Origin: Bradyrhizobium diazoefficiens
GTDB lineage: Bacteria > Pseudomonadota > Alphaproteobacteria > Rhizobiales > Xanthobacteraceae
Length of the DNA: 64,000 nucleotides
Direction: 5' to 3'
NCBI RefSeq assembly: GCF_018131185.1
Contig: NZ_JAFCJE010000003.1
Coordinates: forward strand, 806,001 to 870,000
A program made the position numbers and the translations under genes. The notes below the pieces were generated by a model. It ran no database searches and was not told the DNA's origin. It saw only the letters and a list, made by a program, of their open reading frames with translations. Below are positions 8,979 through 16,829 of this stretch, piece by piece (position 1 is the stretch's first letter; every line of letters begins with the position of its first letter).

Positions 8979-9344
8979 ATGACCGACCCCGTCACCATCG
9001 CCCGCCGCTACATCGAGCTCTGGAACGAGCGCACGGCCGGCCGGCGCCGCGAGCTGCTCAGCGAAAACTGGACCACGGATGCGAGCTATGTCGATCCCCT
9101 GATGAAGGGCGATGGCCGCGATGGCATCGAGGCGCTGATCGCAGGCGTGCAGCAGCGCTTTCCGGATTTCAAGTTCAGCCTGATCGGTGAGCCCAACGGC
9201 TATGGCGAGCACGTTCGTTTTTCCTGGGGCCTTGGTCCCGACGGCACCGATAGCCCGATCAAGGGCACTGATTTTGCCGTGCTAAAGGACGGCCGCATCA
9301 GAAGCGTGACCGGATTTCTCGATCAGGTGCCGGCCGGGGCGTGA
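8979..9344 (+). CDS. SnoaL/NTF2-like protein
   Basis: A 121-residue protein of the SnoaL-like fold: ARRYIELWNERTAGRRRELL, the SYVDPLMKGDGRDGIEALI block and the C-terminal sheet DFAVLKDGRIRSVTGFLDQ. Members of this fold are polyketide cyclases, isomerases or simple ligand-binding proteins, so no reaction can be assigned. GGAGAG lies just before ATG 8979. The gene is monocistronic and followed by a palindromic repeat. Confidence 0.8.
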   Translation: MTDPVTIARRYIELWNERTAGRRRELLSENWTTDASYVDPLMKGDGRDGIEALIAGVQQRFPDFKFSLIGEPNGYGEHVRFSWGLGPDGTDSPIKGTDFAVLKDGRIRSVTGFLDQVPAGA

Positions 9345-9375
9345 CGCCGCTGCGTGGAAGCGAGCTCGCCTGCGG

Positions 9376-9508
9376 CCATCCTTCGAGACGCCCGCCGCTG
9401 GCGGGCCCTCAGGATGAGGATCGAGTGCGCGGCTGTCGCTCCGAGGACACCGGCGCTTCTTAGCCTCATCCCGAGGAGACCGCGAAGCGGTCGTCTCGAA
9501 GGACGAGG
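9376..9508. repeat. palindromic intergenic repeat (CCTTCGAGACG type)
   Basis: CATCCTTCGAGACG (from 9377) is mirrored by CGTCTCGAAGGACG (9492-9505). The interior carries further symmetric pieces (CCTCAGGATGAGG and CCTCATCCCGAGG). This is a common intergenic repeat type in Bradyrhizobium-like genomes and fills most of the 270-base gap before the helicase gene. Confidence 0.8.
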
Positions 9509-9614
9509 CGCGTGCTCAGGTCTCGCAAATGCCATATGCGGCAACCTTCCTCGTCGCAGGCCGGGAGGGCCTCACCCCTCGACGAAGCCATTCGCACGGC
9601 TTACCTGTCATGCC

Positions 9615-12212
9615 GTGCCGCCCCGTACTCTCCAAACATCGGCCGAGCCGGCCGCGCTGCTGCCTCGCCGCTTCCAGCAATGGTTCGCGGGCCGCGGCTG
9701 GTCGCCGCGTGCGCATCAATTGGCGCTGCTGGAGAAGGCGCGCGAGGACGCCAGCGCGCTGCTGATCGCACCGACCGGCGCCGGCAAGACGCTGGCGGGA
9801 TTTCTGCCGACGCTGGTGGAACTGTCGATGCAGCCGATCGAGCGGGAGGCGGGCGAGAAGAGAAGCCTCGTCTCCACCGGCCGCAGCGTGCAACGGACCG
9901 GTGGCCTGCACACGCTCTACATCTCGCCGCTGAAAGCGCTCGCCGTCGATATCGCGCGCAATCTGGAGCGGCCGGTCGCCGAGATGGGCCTGCCGATCAA
10001 GGTCGAGACCCGCACCGGCGACACGCCGGTGTCGCGGCGGCAGCGGCAGCGGCGCTATCCGCCGGACGTGTTGCTGACGACGCCCGAGCAGCTCGCGCTT
10101 CTGCTCTCCTCCGACGACGCGCCGTTCCTGTTCTCCTCCCTGAGGCGCATCGTGCTCGACGAGCTGCATGCACTGGTGACGTCCAAGCGCGGCGATTTGC
10201 TTTCGCTGGGCCTTGCGCGGTTGTGGCGGCTCGCGCCGCAGATGCGCGCGATCGGCCTGTCGGCAACCGTGGCCGAGCCGGATCAGCTCGCGCGTTTTTT
10301 GGTGCCCCAGCCGGGCGGCAAGCAAGCCGCCGCCGACATCGTCGTCGCCGGCGGTGCGGCCCCGCCCGAGGTCGAGATGCTCGACACGCGCGAGCGCCTG
10401 CCCTGGGCCGGCCATAGCGCGCGCCATGCGCTCCCTGAAATCTACGAGCTGATCAAGGCCAATAAGACCACGCTGGTCTTCGTCAATACCCGCAGCCAGG
10501 CCGAGATGCTGTTCCAGAATCTCTGGAGCATGAACGACGACGGCCTTGCAATTGCGCTGCATCACGGTTCGCTCGATGTCGCCCAGCGCCGCAAGGTCGA
10601 GGACGCGATGTCGGCGGGACGCTTGCGCGGCGTGGTCTGCACATCCTCGCTCGACCTCGGCGTCGACTGGGGCGATGTCGATCTCGTCGTCAATATCGGC
10701 GCGCCCAAGGGCTCCTCGCGCCTGATGCAGCGCATTGGTCGCGCCAATCACCGCCTCGACGAGGCCTCGCGCGCGGTGCTGGTGCCGGCCAACCGTTTTG
10801 AAGTGCTGGAGTGCCGCGTCGCCATCGACGCGATCGCCGAGAACGCGCAGGATACGCCGCCGTTGCGCACCGGTGGCCTCGACGTGCTGGCCCAGCATGT
10901 GCTGGGCTGTGCCTGCGGCGAGCCGTTCCTCTCCGATGAACTCTATGCCGAGATTCGCACCGCAGCCCCCTACGCCGACCTGTCGCGGCAGGATTTCGAC
11001 GACGTCGTCGATTTCGTGGCGTCCGGTGGCTACGCCCTGAAGACCTACGAGCGCTTCGCCCGCATCAAGCAGGACAAGGAGGGACGCTGGCGCGTCGCCA
11101 ATCCCAAGGTGCGGCAGAGCTACCGCATGAATGTCGGCACCATCGTCGAGGACGACATGCTGAAGGTGCGGCTGGTGCGCTCGCGCGGCGGGAGGCAGGG
11201 AGAAGCGGGCGGCTCGACCGGCGTGATCGCGCGCGGCGGCAGGTTGCTCGGCGAGATCGAGGAAGCCTTCATCGAGGGCCTGAGCCCCGGCGATACATTC
11301 GTGTTCTCAGGCGAGGTGGTGCGCTACGAGACCTTGGTCGAGGACCAGGTCTATGTCTCGCGCGCGCATGACAAGGACCCGAAAGTGCCGTCCTATATGG
11401 GTGGCAAGTTTCCGCTCTCGACCTATCTCGCCGAACGCGTGCGCCGGCTGCTCGATGACGGCCGCGCGTGGGGCGCATTGCCGGAACAGGTGCGCGACTG
11501 GCTGTCGCTGCAAAAGGACGTCTCGCAGGTGCCGGCCGTGCGCGAGCTTCTGGTCGAGAGTTTTCCGCGTGCCAACAAGCACTATCTGGTCTGCTACCCC
11601 TTCGAGGGACGCCTCGCACATCAAACCCTCGGCATGCTGCTGACGCGGCGCCTCGAGCGCGCCCGCGCGCGGCCGCTCGGCTTCGTCGCCAACGAATATG
11701 CGGTGGCGATCTGGGGGCTTGGAGATCTCTCCTTCATGATCCGCGACGGCCGGGTCGATCTCGATGCGCTGTTCGACCCCGACATGCTCGGCGACGATCT
11801 CGAGGCGTGGCTCGCGGAATCCGCGCTGATGAAGCGCACGTTCCGCAACTGCGCGATCATCTCCGGCCTGATCGCGCGCCGCCATACCGGCGAGGAGAAG
11901 AGCCGCCGTCAGGTGCTGTTCTCGACCGATCTCGTCTATGACGTTTTGCGCAAGCATCAGGCCGATCACGTCCTCCTGCGTGCCGCGCGCGCCGACGCTG
12001 CCACCGGCCTCTTGGATTTGCGCCGCCTCGGCGACATGCTCGCCCGCATCCACGGCCGCATCACCCATCGGGAACTCGATCGCGTCTCTCCCCTGGCCGT
12101 GCCGGTGATGCTGGAAATCGGCCGCGAGTCAGTTTATGGCGAAGCTGCTGACGAGCTTTTGGCCGAAGCCGCCGACGAGCTCGTCAAAGAGGCGATGGAT
12201 AGAAGCGGGTAA
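9615..12212 (+). CDS. ligase-associated Lhr-like DEXH-box DNA helicase
   Basis: An 865-residue superfamily 2 helicase from GTG 9615. Walker A is APTGAGKT (about residues 52-59), followed by the DEXH motif LDELHAL, the GLSATVAE motif III, CTSSLDLGVDWGDVD and QRIGRANHR (motif VI). The C-terminal third matches the Lhr-specific extension. Relatives sit beside an ATP-dependent DNA ligase, an exonuclease and PdeM and take part in DNA repair. Here PdeM follows after three bases, but no ligase is in the window. The open frame continues upstream into a palindromic repeat, so the first 87 codons are not counted as coding. Confidence 0.9.
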   Translation: MPPRTLQTSAEPAALLPRRFQQWFAGRGWSPRAHQLALLEKAREDASALLIAPTGAGKTLAGFLPTLVELSMQPIEREAGEKRSLVSTGRSVQRTGGLHTLYISPLKALAVDIARNLERPVAEMGLPIKVETRTGDTPVSRRQRQRRYPPDVLLTTPEQLALLLSSDDAPFLFSSLRRIVLDELHALVTSKRGDLLSLGLARLWRLAPQMRAIGLSATVAEPDQLARFLVPQPGGKQAAADIVVAGGAAPPEVEMLDTRERLPWAGHSARHALPEIYELIKANKTTLVFVNTRSQAEMLFQNLWSMNDDGLAIALHHGSLDVAQRRKVEDAMSAGRLRGVVCTSSLDLGVDWGDVDLVVNIGAPKGSSRLMQRIGRANHRLDEASRAVLVPANRFEVLECRVAIDAIAENAQDTPPLRTGGLDVLAQHVLGCACGEPFLSDELYAEIRTAAPYADLSRQDFDDVVDFVASGGYALKTYERFARIKQDKEGRWRVANPKVRQSYRMNVGTIVEDDMLKVRLVRSRGGRQGEAGGSTGVIARGGRLLGEIEEAFIEGLSPGDTFVFSGEVVRYETLVEDQVYVSRAHDKDPKVPSYMGGKFPLSTYLAERVRRLLDDGRAWGALPEQVRDWLSLQKDVSQVPAVRELLVESFPRANKHYLVCYPFEGRLAHQTLGMLLTRRLERARARPLGFVANEYAVAIWGLGDLSFMIRDGRVDLDALFDPDMLGDDLEAWLAESALMKRTFRNCAIISGLIARRHTGEEKSRRQVLFSTDLVYDVLRKHQADHVLLRAARADAATGLLDLRRLGDMLARIHGRITHRELDRVSPLAVPVMLEIGRESVYGEAADELLAEAADELVKEAMDRSG

Positions 12213-12215
12213 GAC

Positions 12216-12926
12216 GTGACGGCAGGCGCGCAAGTTTCGGGGGATGTCGACGACATGCGCGTGGCCACAGTCACCGTCCGCGATGTGACTTTCGCCGCCG
12301 ATCTCTCCGGCGCTTTGTTCTGGGAAGAGCAGCGCCTGCTCGTCGTCTCCGATCTGCATCTGGAAAAAGGGTCCAGCTTCGCCACTCGCGGCGTGCTGCT
12401 GCCGCCTTACGATACGCTGGCCACGCTGGGCCGTCTCGCTGCTGTCATCTCCCGCCATGATCCGCGCACCGTCATCGCGCTCGGCGACAGCTTTCACGAC
12501 CGCAGGGCGCATGAGCGGTTGTCGCCGGGCGACCGCGATGCCGTCGCCGCACTCCAGACCGGCCGCGACTGGATCTGGATTTCCGGCAATCACGATCCGA
12601 TGCTGCCCCGCGATCTCGGCGGCACCGTCGCGGGCGAGGTCTCGGTCGGCGCGATCACCTTTCGTCACGAGCCCACCGGCGCCCACGGCGAGATCGCGGG
12701 CCATCTCCATCCCAAGGCGCGCGTCTCCGCGCGCGGCCGCTCGATGGAGCGCCGCTGCTTCGCCTCCGACGGGATGCGCGCGGTGATGCCGGCGTTCGGC
12801 GCTTATGCCGGCGGCCTCAGCATCCGCGACGCTGCATTTGCAAAGATCTTTCCGGCCAATGGTTTTGTCGCCCATCTCCTGGGCGACCGCCGGGTCCACG
12901 CCATCGCAGCCTCGCGCTGCTGCTGA
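12216..12926 (+). CDS. pdeM: ligase-associated phosphoesterase PdeM
   Basis: A 236-residue calcineurin-type metallophosphoesterase. Metal motifs are visible in order: VVSDLHLEKGSSF, ALGDSFHDR, ISGNHDP and GEIAGHLHPKA. In this family the enzyme acts as a DNA endonuclease beside the Lhr-like helicase. Start GTG 12216 lies four bases after the helicase stop, so the pair is surely co-transcribed; ATG 12255 (MRVATVTV) is an alternative and would drop a non-conserved 13-residue lead. Confidence 0.9.
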   Translation: MTAGAQVSGDVDDMRVATVTVRDVTFAADLSGALFWEEQRLLVVSDLHLEKGSSFATRGVLLPPYDTLATLGRLAAVISRHDPRTVIALGDSFHDRRAHERLSPGDRDAVAALQTGRDWIWISGNHDPMLPRDLGGTVAGEVSVGAITFRHEPTGAHGEIAGHLHPKARVSARGRSMERRCFASDGMRAVMPAFGAYAGGLSIRDAAFAKIFPANGFVAHLLGDRRVHAIAASRCC

Positions 12927-12943
12927 GATTTCAACCTGTTCTG

Positions 12944-12958
12944 GAACAAATTAAGAAC
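12944..12958. promoter_or_regulatory. candidate LexA (SOS) box GAAC-N7-GAAC
   Basis: GAACAAATTAAGAAC is an exact match to the alphaproteobacterial SOS box (GTTC-N7-GTTC on the other strand). It lies in the AT-rich gap after pdeM, 86 bases before the ATG at 13044. A possible -10 region (TGATATATCAT, 12974-12984) follows, so LexA bound here would cover the promoter. Confidence 0.7.
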
Positions 12959-13043
12959 ACTTTAGCAAGTCTTTGATATATCATAGTGATTCGGCGCATT
13001 GCCGACACAATATCTAGCGTCTGTCAGACTTTGCGAGGACTAG

Positions 13044-13475
13044 ATGTCCACCATCGCCTTCGATCAATTCGCCCTCACCCGGATCGCCGATTTCGCGCGC
13101 TCGCTGTCGCGGCTGCATCAGGCCGCGCGGCGCCAGAGGATCGACGACGACCAGTTCGACCGCGAGTTCAACGCGGTGTGCCAGTCGATCTGGGGCTACA
13201 CCATCGACGATGTCAGCGATGATCTGTTCTCGACTGAGGATCATCTGTTTCTCGACACGCTGGACGAAGCGCATGCGCGCATCTTCGCAGCCGAGCAGGG
13301 CTACGACCTCGTCGGCGAGGCTGGCATGCTGACGGATTGGTGGGGCTTCTGCTGGATGATCCTGGCCGAGAAGCGCGGTCTCCTGACGCCGGACAACCGG
13401 GCCGCCGCGCGCGCGGCGATCGAGGAGAAATATCTGGCGGCGCCGAATGTGATCGGGGTGATCATCGGGAGATAA
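13044..13475 (+). CDS. uncharacterised protein behind an SOS box
   Basis: A 143-residue soluble protein, acidic overall, that I do not recognise. It is mostly helical, with the Trp-rich centre MLTDWWGFCWMILAEKRGLL (about residues 95-114) and a short Ile/Val tail. There is no signal peptide or membrane span. The preceding gap carries a LexA-type site, and the two genes before it are repair genes, so a DNA-damage-linked role is a reasonable inference but not shown. ATG 13044 is preceded by GCGAGGAC. Confidence 0.75.
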   Translation: MSTIAFDQFALTRIADFARSLSRLHQAARRQRIDDDQFDREFNAVCQSIWGYTIDDVSDDLFSTEDHLFLDTLDEAHARIFAAEQGYDLVGEAGMLTDWWGFCWMILAEKRGLLTPDNRAAARAAIEEKYLAAPNVIGVIIGR

Positions 13476-13484
13476 TCGTCTTGT

Positions 13485-13519
13485 GTCCCGGACGCTGCGC
13501 AACGCGCCGCGTCCGGGAC
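13485..13519. terminator. bidirectional hairpin between convergent genes
   Basis: GTCCCGGACGC (13485-13495) pairs perfectly with GCGTCCGGGAC (13509-13519) across a 13-base loop. It lies 9 bases after the stop at 13475 and 11 bases before the end of the opposing gene, as expected for a shared terminator. Confidence 0.65.
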
Positions 13520-13530
13520 GCGAGAGCGAG

Positions 13531-14349
13531 TTATTCCAATCCCGCGCGTTTCGCCGGCTTCTGTGTCTTCGGCACCGTCACATCGGGCAGCGCCTCGCGC
13601 ACGATCTCAGGCGAGGTCGGCGCATCCGCGGACACCGTCTCCGCCCGCACGGGCGCCACCTTCATCTCGCCGAGACGTGCGCGGACCTGGGTGGTGAGGC
13701 CGGGATAGGAGGCAACCGGGGTGAAGTCCGCCGCCTGGTCGTTGCCGACGCGGATGCCGGTATAGGCGACAAGGCCGTCAGTGGTGGCGATCACATCGCC
13801 GGCCTTCAGCGAGGAGTCCAGCGCCAGATCGACCGGCGCAAGCCCGACCGGCTCGCGGCCGTTGCAGGTGCAGTCGGCGCGTAGCGCCTTGCGGTAGGCG
13901 AACGCGTTCTCGCTGTCGGCGTAGCGCTCGCCGGTCTGCGACGCGGCACCGTCGATTGAGGAGCCGAAATAGACCTTGGTCGCGCTGGCAGGACAGAACG
14001 CCTGACACATCTGTGCCGGCGAGGCGAGGCCGCGCATCAGCGGAAAGTATTTGCCGTCGCAGCTGCGCACGCAGAAGGCAGGGCCCGAGCCGCCAGCCGC
14101 GGCTGACCGCGTCGGAGGCACATAATGCGGGGTCGCGGCATCTTGCTGGCCGGTGAAGGGATCGGCGTAGGAGTTCGCCTGTTGCGGCACCTCGCGCCGC
14201 GGCCGCTGCTGTTGCATGCCGCCGAACAAGAAATCGAACAGGCCTTCGGCCGAAACCGGGGCGGGAGCCGCAAGCAGTGGTGCTGCGAGGGTGGCGGCTA
14301 CAAGCATCGCGCGACGCCGCCGGCGCGCATGGGACAGAACTGTACGCAA
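13531..14349 (-). CDS. exported DUF2865 protein
   Basis: A 272-residue secreted protein of unknown function. Five arginines precede a hydrophobic signal segment ending at PVSA (about residue 34). The DUF2865 signature is clear: FCVRSCDGKYFPL, followed by MCQAFCPAS and the C-terminal DCTCNG and DGLVAYTGI blocks, with paired cysteines suggesting disulphides in the periplasm. Start TTG 14349 has GGAG seven bases upstream; ATG 14307 would shorten the signal peptide. It is common in Bradyrhizobium-type genomes. Confidence 0.85.
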   Translation of the reverse strand: MRTVLSHARRRRRAMLVAATLAAPLLAAPAPVSAEGLFDFLFGGMQQQRPRREVPQQANSYADPFTGQQDAATPHYVPPTRSAAAGGSGPAFCVRSCDGKYFPLMRGLASPAQMCQAFCPASATKVYFGSSIDGAASQTGERYADSENAFAYRKALRADCTCNGREPVGLAPVDLALDSSLKAGDVIATTDGLVAYTGIRVGNDQAADFTPVASYPGLTTQVRARLGEMKVAPVRAETVSADAPTSPEIVREALPDVTVPKTQKPAKRAGLE

Positions 14350-14453
14350 CGCTCACTCCACCCGACGCTACTGAACTGGCCGAGACCCCAGGGCCTCAGC
14401 ACATGATTCACCATAAGGCGGGATGGTAAATGAGCGGTTGAGGGGGAGTTGAT

Positions 14454-14486
14454 CTCGTGCCCCGGACGCAGCGCCCGGGACACGAG
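14454..14486. repeat. palindromic hairpin (CTCGTGCCCCGGACGC)
   Basis: CTCGTGCCCCGGACGC is matched, with two mismatches, by the reverse complement of GCGCCCGGGACACGAG. It lies just past the pyrE stop and could end its transcript. Confidence 0.55.
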
Positions 14487-14491
14487 AGGCA

Positions 14492-15055
14492 TCACGCCTT
14501 CAAGAATTCCGACGCCTTGTACAGCGAGCGGAACGGCAGGCCGGCCGCACCGAACGTATCGGTGGCACCTTCCTCGCGGTCGACCATGGTCAGGACCAGC
14601 ACCACATTGGCGCCGGCCTCGCGCACCGATTCCACCGCCTTCATCGCCGAGCCGCCCGTGGTGGTGACGTCCTCGACGATCACGACGCGCTTGCCTTCCA
14701 GCGTCTCGCCTTTTGGCAGACCTTCGATCGCGAGCTTGGCGCCGTGCTCCTTCGGCTTCTTGCGCACGAAGAAGGCAGCGATCGGATGGCCCTTTATCCA
14801 GGAGATCTGCGCCAGCGCGCCGGCGAGCGGCACGGCGCCCATCTCGAGGCCGCCGATGAAATCGAGATTGTCGTCCTTCAATGCCTCATAGGTCAGCTCG
14901 GCGAGGAGGGTCGCTCCCTCGGGGTCGAGCATGGTCGGCTTGAGGTTGAAGTAGAAATCGCTCTTGCGGCCCGACGCGAGCGTCACCTCGCCGCGGCCGA
15001 AGGAGCGCCGGCGGATGATTTCGAACAGGCGGGCGCGGGAGGCAGATTTCGACAC
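14492..15055 (-). CDS. pyrE: orotate phosphoribosyltransferase
   Basis: A 187-residue enzyme that joins orotate to PRPP to make OMP in pyrimidine synthesis. The PRPP-binding signature [19 protein letters not shown] is intact, the N-terminus has [12 protein letters not shown], and the central [19 protein letters not shown] loop carries the basic residues. Length is normal. It is a lone gene divergent from the GST gene; the 174-base gap between them shows no feature that I can name. Confidence 0.95.
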   Translation of the reverse strand: MSKSASRARLFEIIRRRSFGRGEVTLASGRKSDFYFNLKPTMLDPEGATLLAELTYEALKDDNLDFIGGLEMGAVPLAGALAQISWIKGHPIAAFFVRKKPKEHGAKLAIEGLPKGETLEGKRVVIVEDVTTTGGSAMKAVESVREAGANVVLVLTMVDREEGATDTFGAAGLPFRSLYKASEFLKA

Positions 15056-15229
15056 GGCGGTCCCTCGAACAGCTTTTTGGAGGAGGCGGAATTTATCCGC
15101 GACGGCCGCGACATTCCAGAGGGGGCGTCCCTCGTCAACAGGGATCGGCCATCCCCGGCTGCCGGTTGTGGGGTTGCGACCTTATGGAGTAGGTGGAGGC
15201 CGAACCTGTCAGGGGCAAGGAAACAAGGC

Positions 15230-15856
15230 ATGACCATCGAGCTGCACACCTGGAACACGCCGAATGGCCGCAAGATCTCGGTCGCGCTGGAGGAAATGGG
15301 GCTGCCCTACAAGGTGGTTCCGGTGAACATCACCAAGGGCGAGCAGATGGCGCCGGAGTTCCTGAAGCTGTCCCCGAACAACAAGATCCCCGCGATCGTC
15401 GACCCCGAGGGCCCCGACGGCAAGCCGGTCAGCATCTTCGAATCAGGCGCGATCCTGCTCTATCTCGGTGAAAAGACCGGCAAATTCCTGCCGAAATCAC
15501 TTGGCGCGCGGATTCCGGTCTACGAATGGCTGATGTGGCAGATGGGCGGCTTCGGTCCGATGCCGGGCCAGGTGCACCATTTCATCGCACTCGAGAACGA
15601 GCAGGACCGCGCCTACGGCTTGAAGCGCTACATGGCCGAGACGCGCCGGCTCTACGGCGTGCTCGACCGCCGCCTGGAGGGGCGCGACTTCGTTGCCGGC
15701 GACCTCTCGATTGCCGATTTTGCCATCCTGGGCTGGGCCTGGCGTCACCCGCGCCACAAGGTCGAGCTGGCGGACTTCCCCAACGTCAAGCGTTGGTATG
15801 AGGCCCTGATGGCCCGTCCGGCGGTGAAACGGGGCATGGATGCGAAGTTGGATTGA
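15230..15856 (+). CDS. glutathione S-transferase family protein
   Basis: A 208-residue cytosolic protein resembling the YghU/YfcG disulphide-bond oxidoreductase branch of GSTs. The thioredoxin-like N-domain begins IELHTWNTPNGRKISVALEE, where the TPNG turn replaces the usual catalytic Ser/Cys. It has the cis-Pro and ES motifs KIPAIVDP and SIFESGAILLYL, and the all-helical C-domain contains DLSIADFAILGW. ATG 15230 has AAGGAAACAAGG just upstream. The physiological substrate is unknown. Confidence 0.9.
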   Translation: MTIELHTWNTPNGRKISVALEEMGLPYKVVPVNITKGEQMAPEFLKLSPNNKIPAIVDPEGPDGKPVSIFESGAILLYLGEKTGKFLPKSLGARIPVYEWLMWQMGGFGPMPGQVHHFIALENEQDRAYGLKRYMAETRRLYGVLDRRLEGRDFVAGDLSIADFAILGWAWRHPRHKVELADFPNVKRWYEALMARPAVKRGMDAKLD

Positions 15857-15862
15857 GGGCGC

Positions 15863-16023
15863 TCTTACCCTCCCCTGGAGGGGGAGGGTCGGCGCGTAGC
15901 GCCGGGGTGGGGTGATCTCTCCACACCAATACTGTTGGACTGGGAGGGACCGTCACCCCACCCCGCTACGCATTCCGCTTCGCTGTATGCGTATCGACCC
16001 TCCCCCTTCAGGGGAGGGTAAGA
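15863..16023. repeat. 160-bp palindromic repeat (ACCCTCCCCTGGAGGGGGAGGG type)
   Basis: TCTTACCCTCCCCTGGAGGG (from 15863) is mirrored by CCTTCAGGGGAGGGTAAGA (ending 16023). The middle has a second pair, GGGGTGGGGTGA with TCACCCCACCCC. It separates the converging GST and LysE genes. Confidence 0.85.
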
Positions 16024-16030
16024 GAAATCC

Positions 16031-16666
16031 TCACACCTTCTTCGCTTCGACCGCCATCCGCAGCGCGAGCCCGGCCAGCACCGTGCCCATCAGCCAGCGC
16101 TGCACCAGCATCCAGCTCGGCCGGTTGGCCAGGAACAACGCGATCGATCCGGCGGCCAGCGCGATCATCGCGTTGACACTGACGCTGATCGCGATCTGGA
16201 TCGCGCCCAGCACCACCGACTGCGTCAGCACGCTGCCGGCGGCGGGATCGATGAATTGCGGCAGCAGCGCCAGATAGAGCATCGCGATCTTCGGGTTGAG
16301 CAGGTTGGTGACGAAGCCCATCGCGAACAATTTGCGCGGGCTGTCGATGGCGAGCTTCCGGACCTGGAACGGCGAGCGGCCGCCCGGCTTCACCGCCTGC
16401 CAGGCCAGCCAGAGCAGATAACCGGCGCCCGCAAGGCGCAGTGCGTCATAGGCAAAGGGAATCGCAAGCAGCAGCGCCGTGATGCCGAACGCCGCGCACA
16501 GCATGTAGAAGACGAAGCCGAGCGCCACGCCGCCGAGCGAGACGATGCCGGCCGCGGGGCCCTGCGTGATCGAGCGTGAGATCAGGTAGATCATGTTCGG
16601 TCCGGGCGTGAGCACGAGACCGAGGCAGACGAGGGCGAAGCCGAGCAGGGCGGGGGTATGGGGCAT
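16031..16666 (-). CDS. LysE/RhtB-family exporter
   Basis: A 211-residue inner-membrane protein with about six hydrophobic segments. The LysE-type start is clear: ALLGFALVCLGLVLTPGPNM followed by IYLISRSITQGPAAGIVS. The family exports amino acids such as homoserine, threonine or lysine; the substrate is not predictable. ATG 16666 was chosen because the family begins right there; upstream codons to 16765 look non-coding. The mid-protein NLLNPKIAMLYLALLPQF block is the conserved fourth segment. Confidence 0.9.
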   Translation of the reverse strand: MPHTPALLGFALVCLGLVLTPGPNMIYLISRSITQGPAAGIVSLGGVALGFVFYMLCAAFGITALLLAIPFAYDALRLAGAGYLLWLAWQAVKPGGRSPFQVRKLAIDSPRKLFAMGFVTNLLNPKIAMLYLALLPQFIDPAAGSVLTQSVVLGAIQIAISVSVNAMIALAAGSIALFLANRPSWMLVQRWLMGTVLAGLALRMAVEAKKV

Positions 16667-16829
16667 GGGCGAACCGGTGCGAGGATGGCTCGGTTCTAAT
16701 ATGCGGGGGATCGCACGACCACCGCGCAATTGCTCGGAGAGCAATTGAGGGCCGGGCAGAATCATACCCCATGGTGGTCCCGGCCTATGCGCGATTGCGC
16801 ATGATGCCGGGAGGACACTGCGAGTGGCG

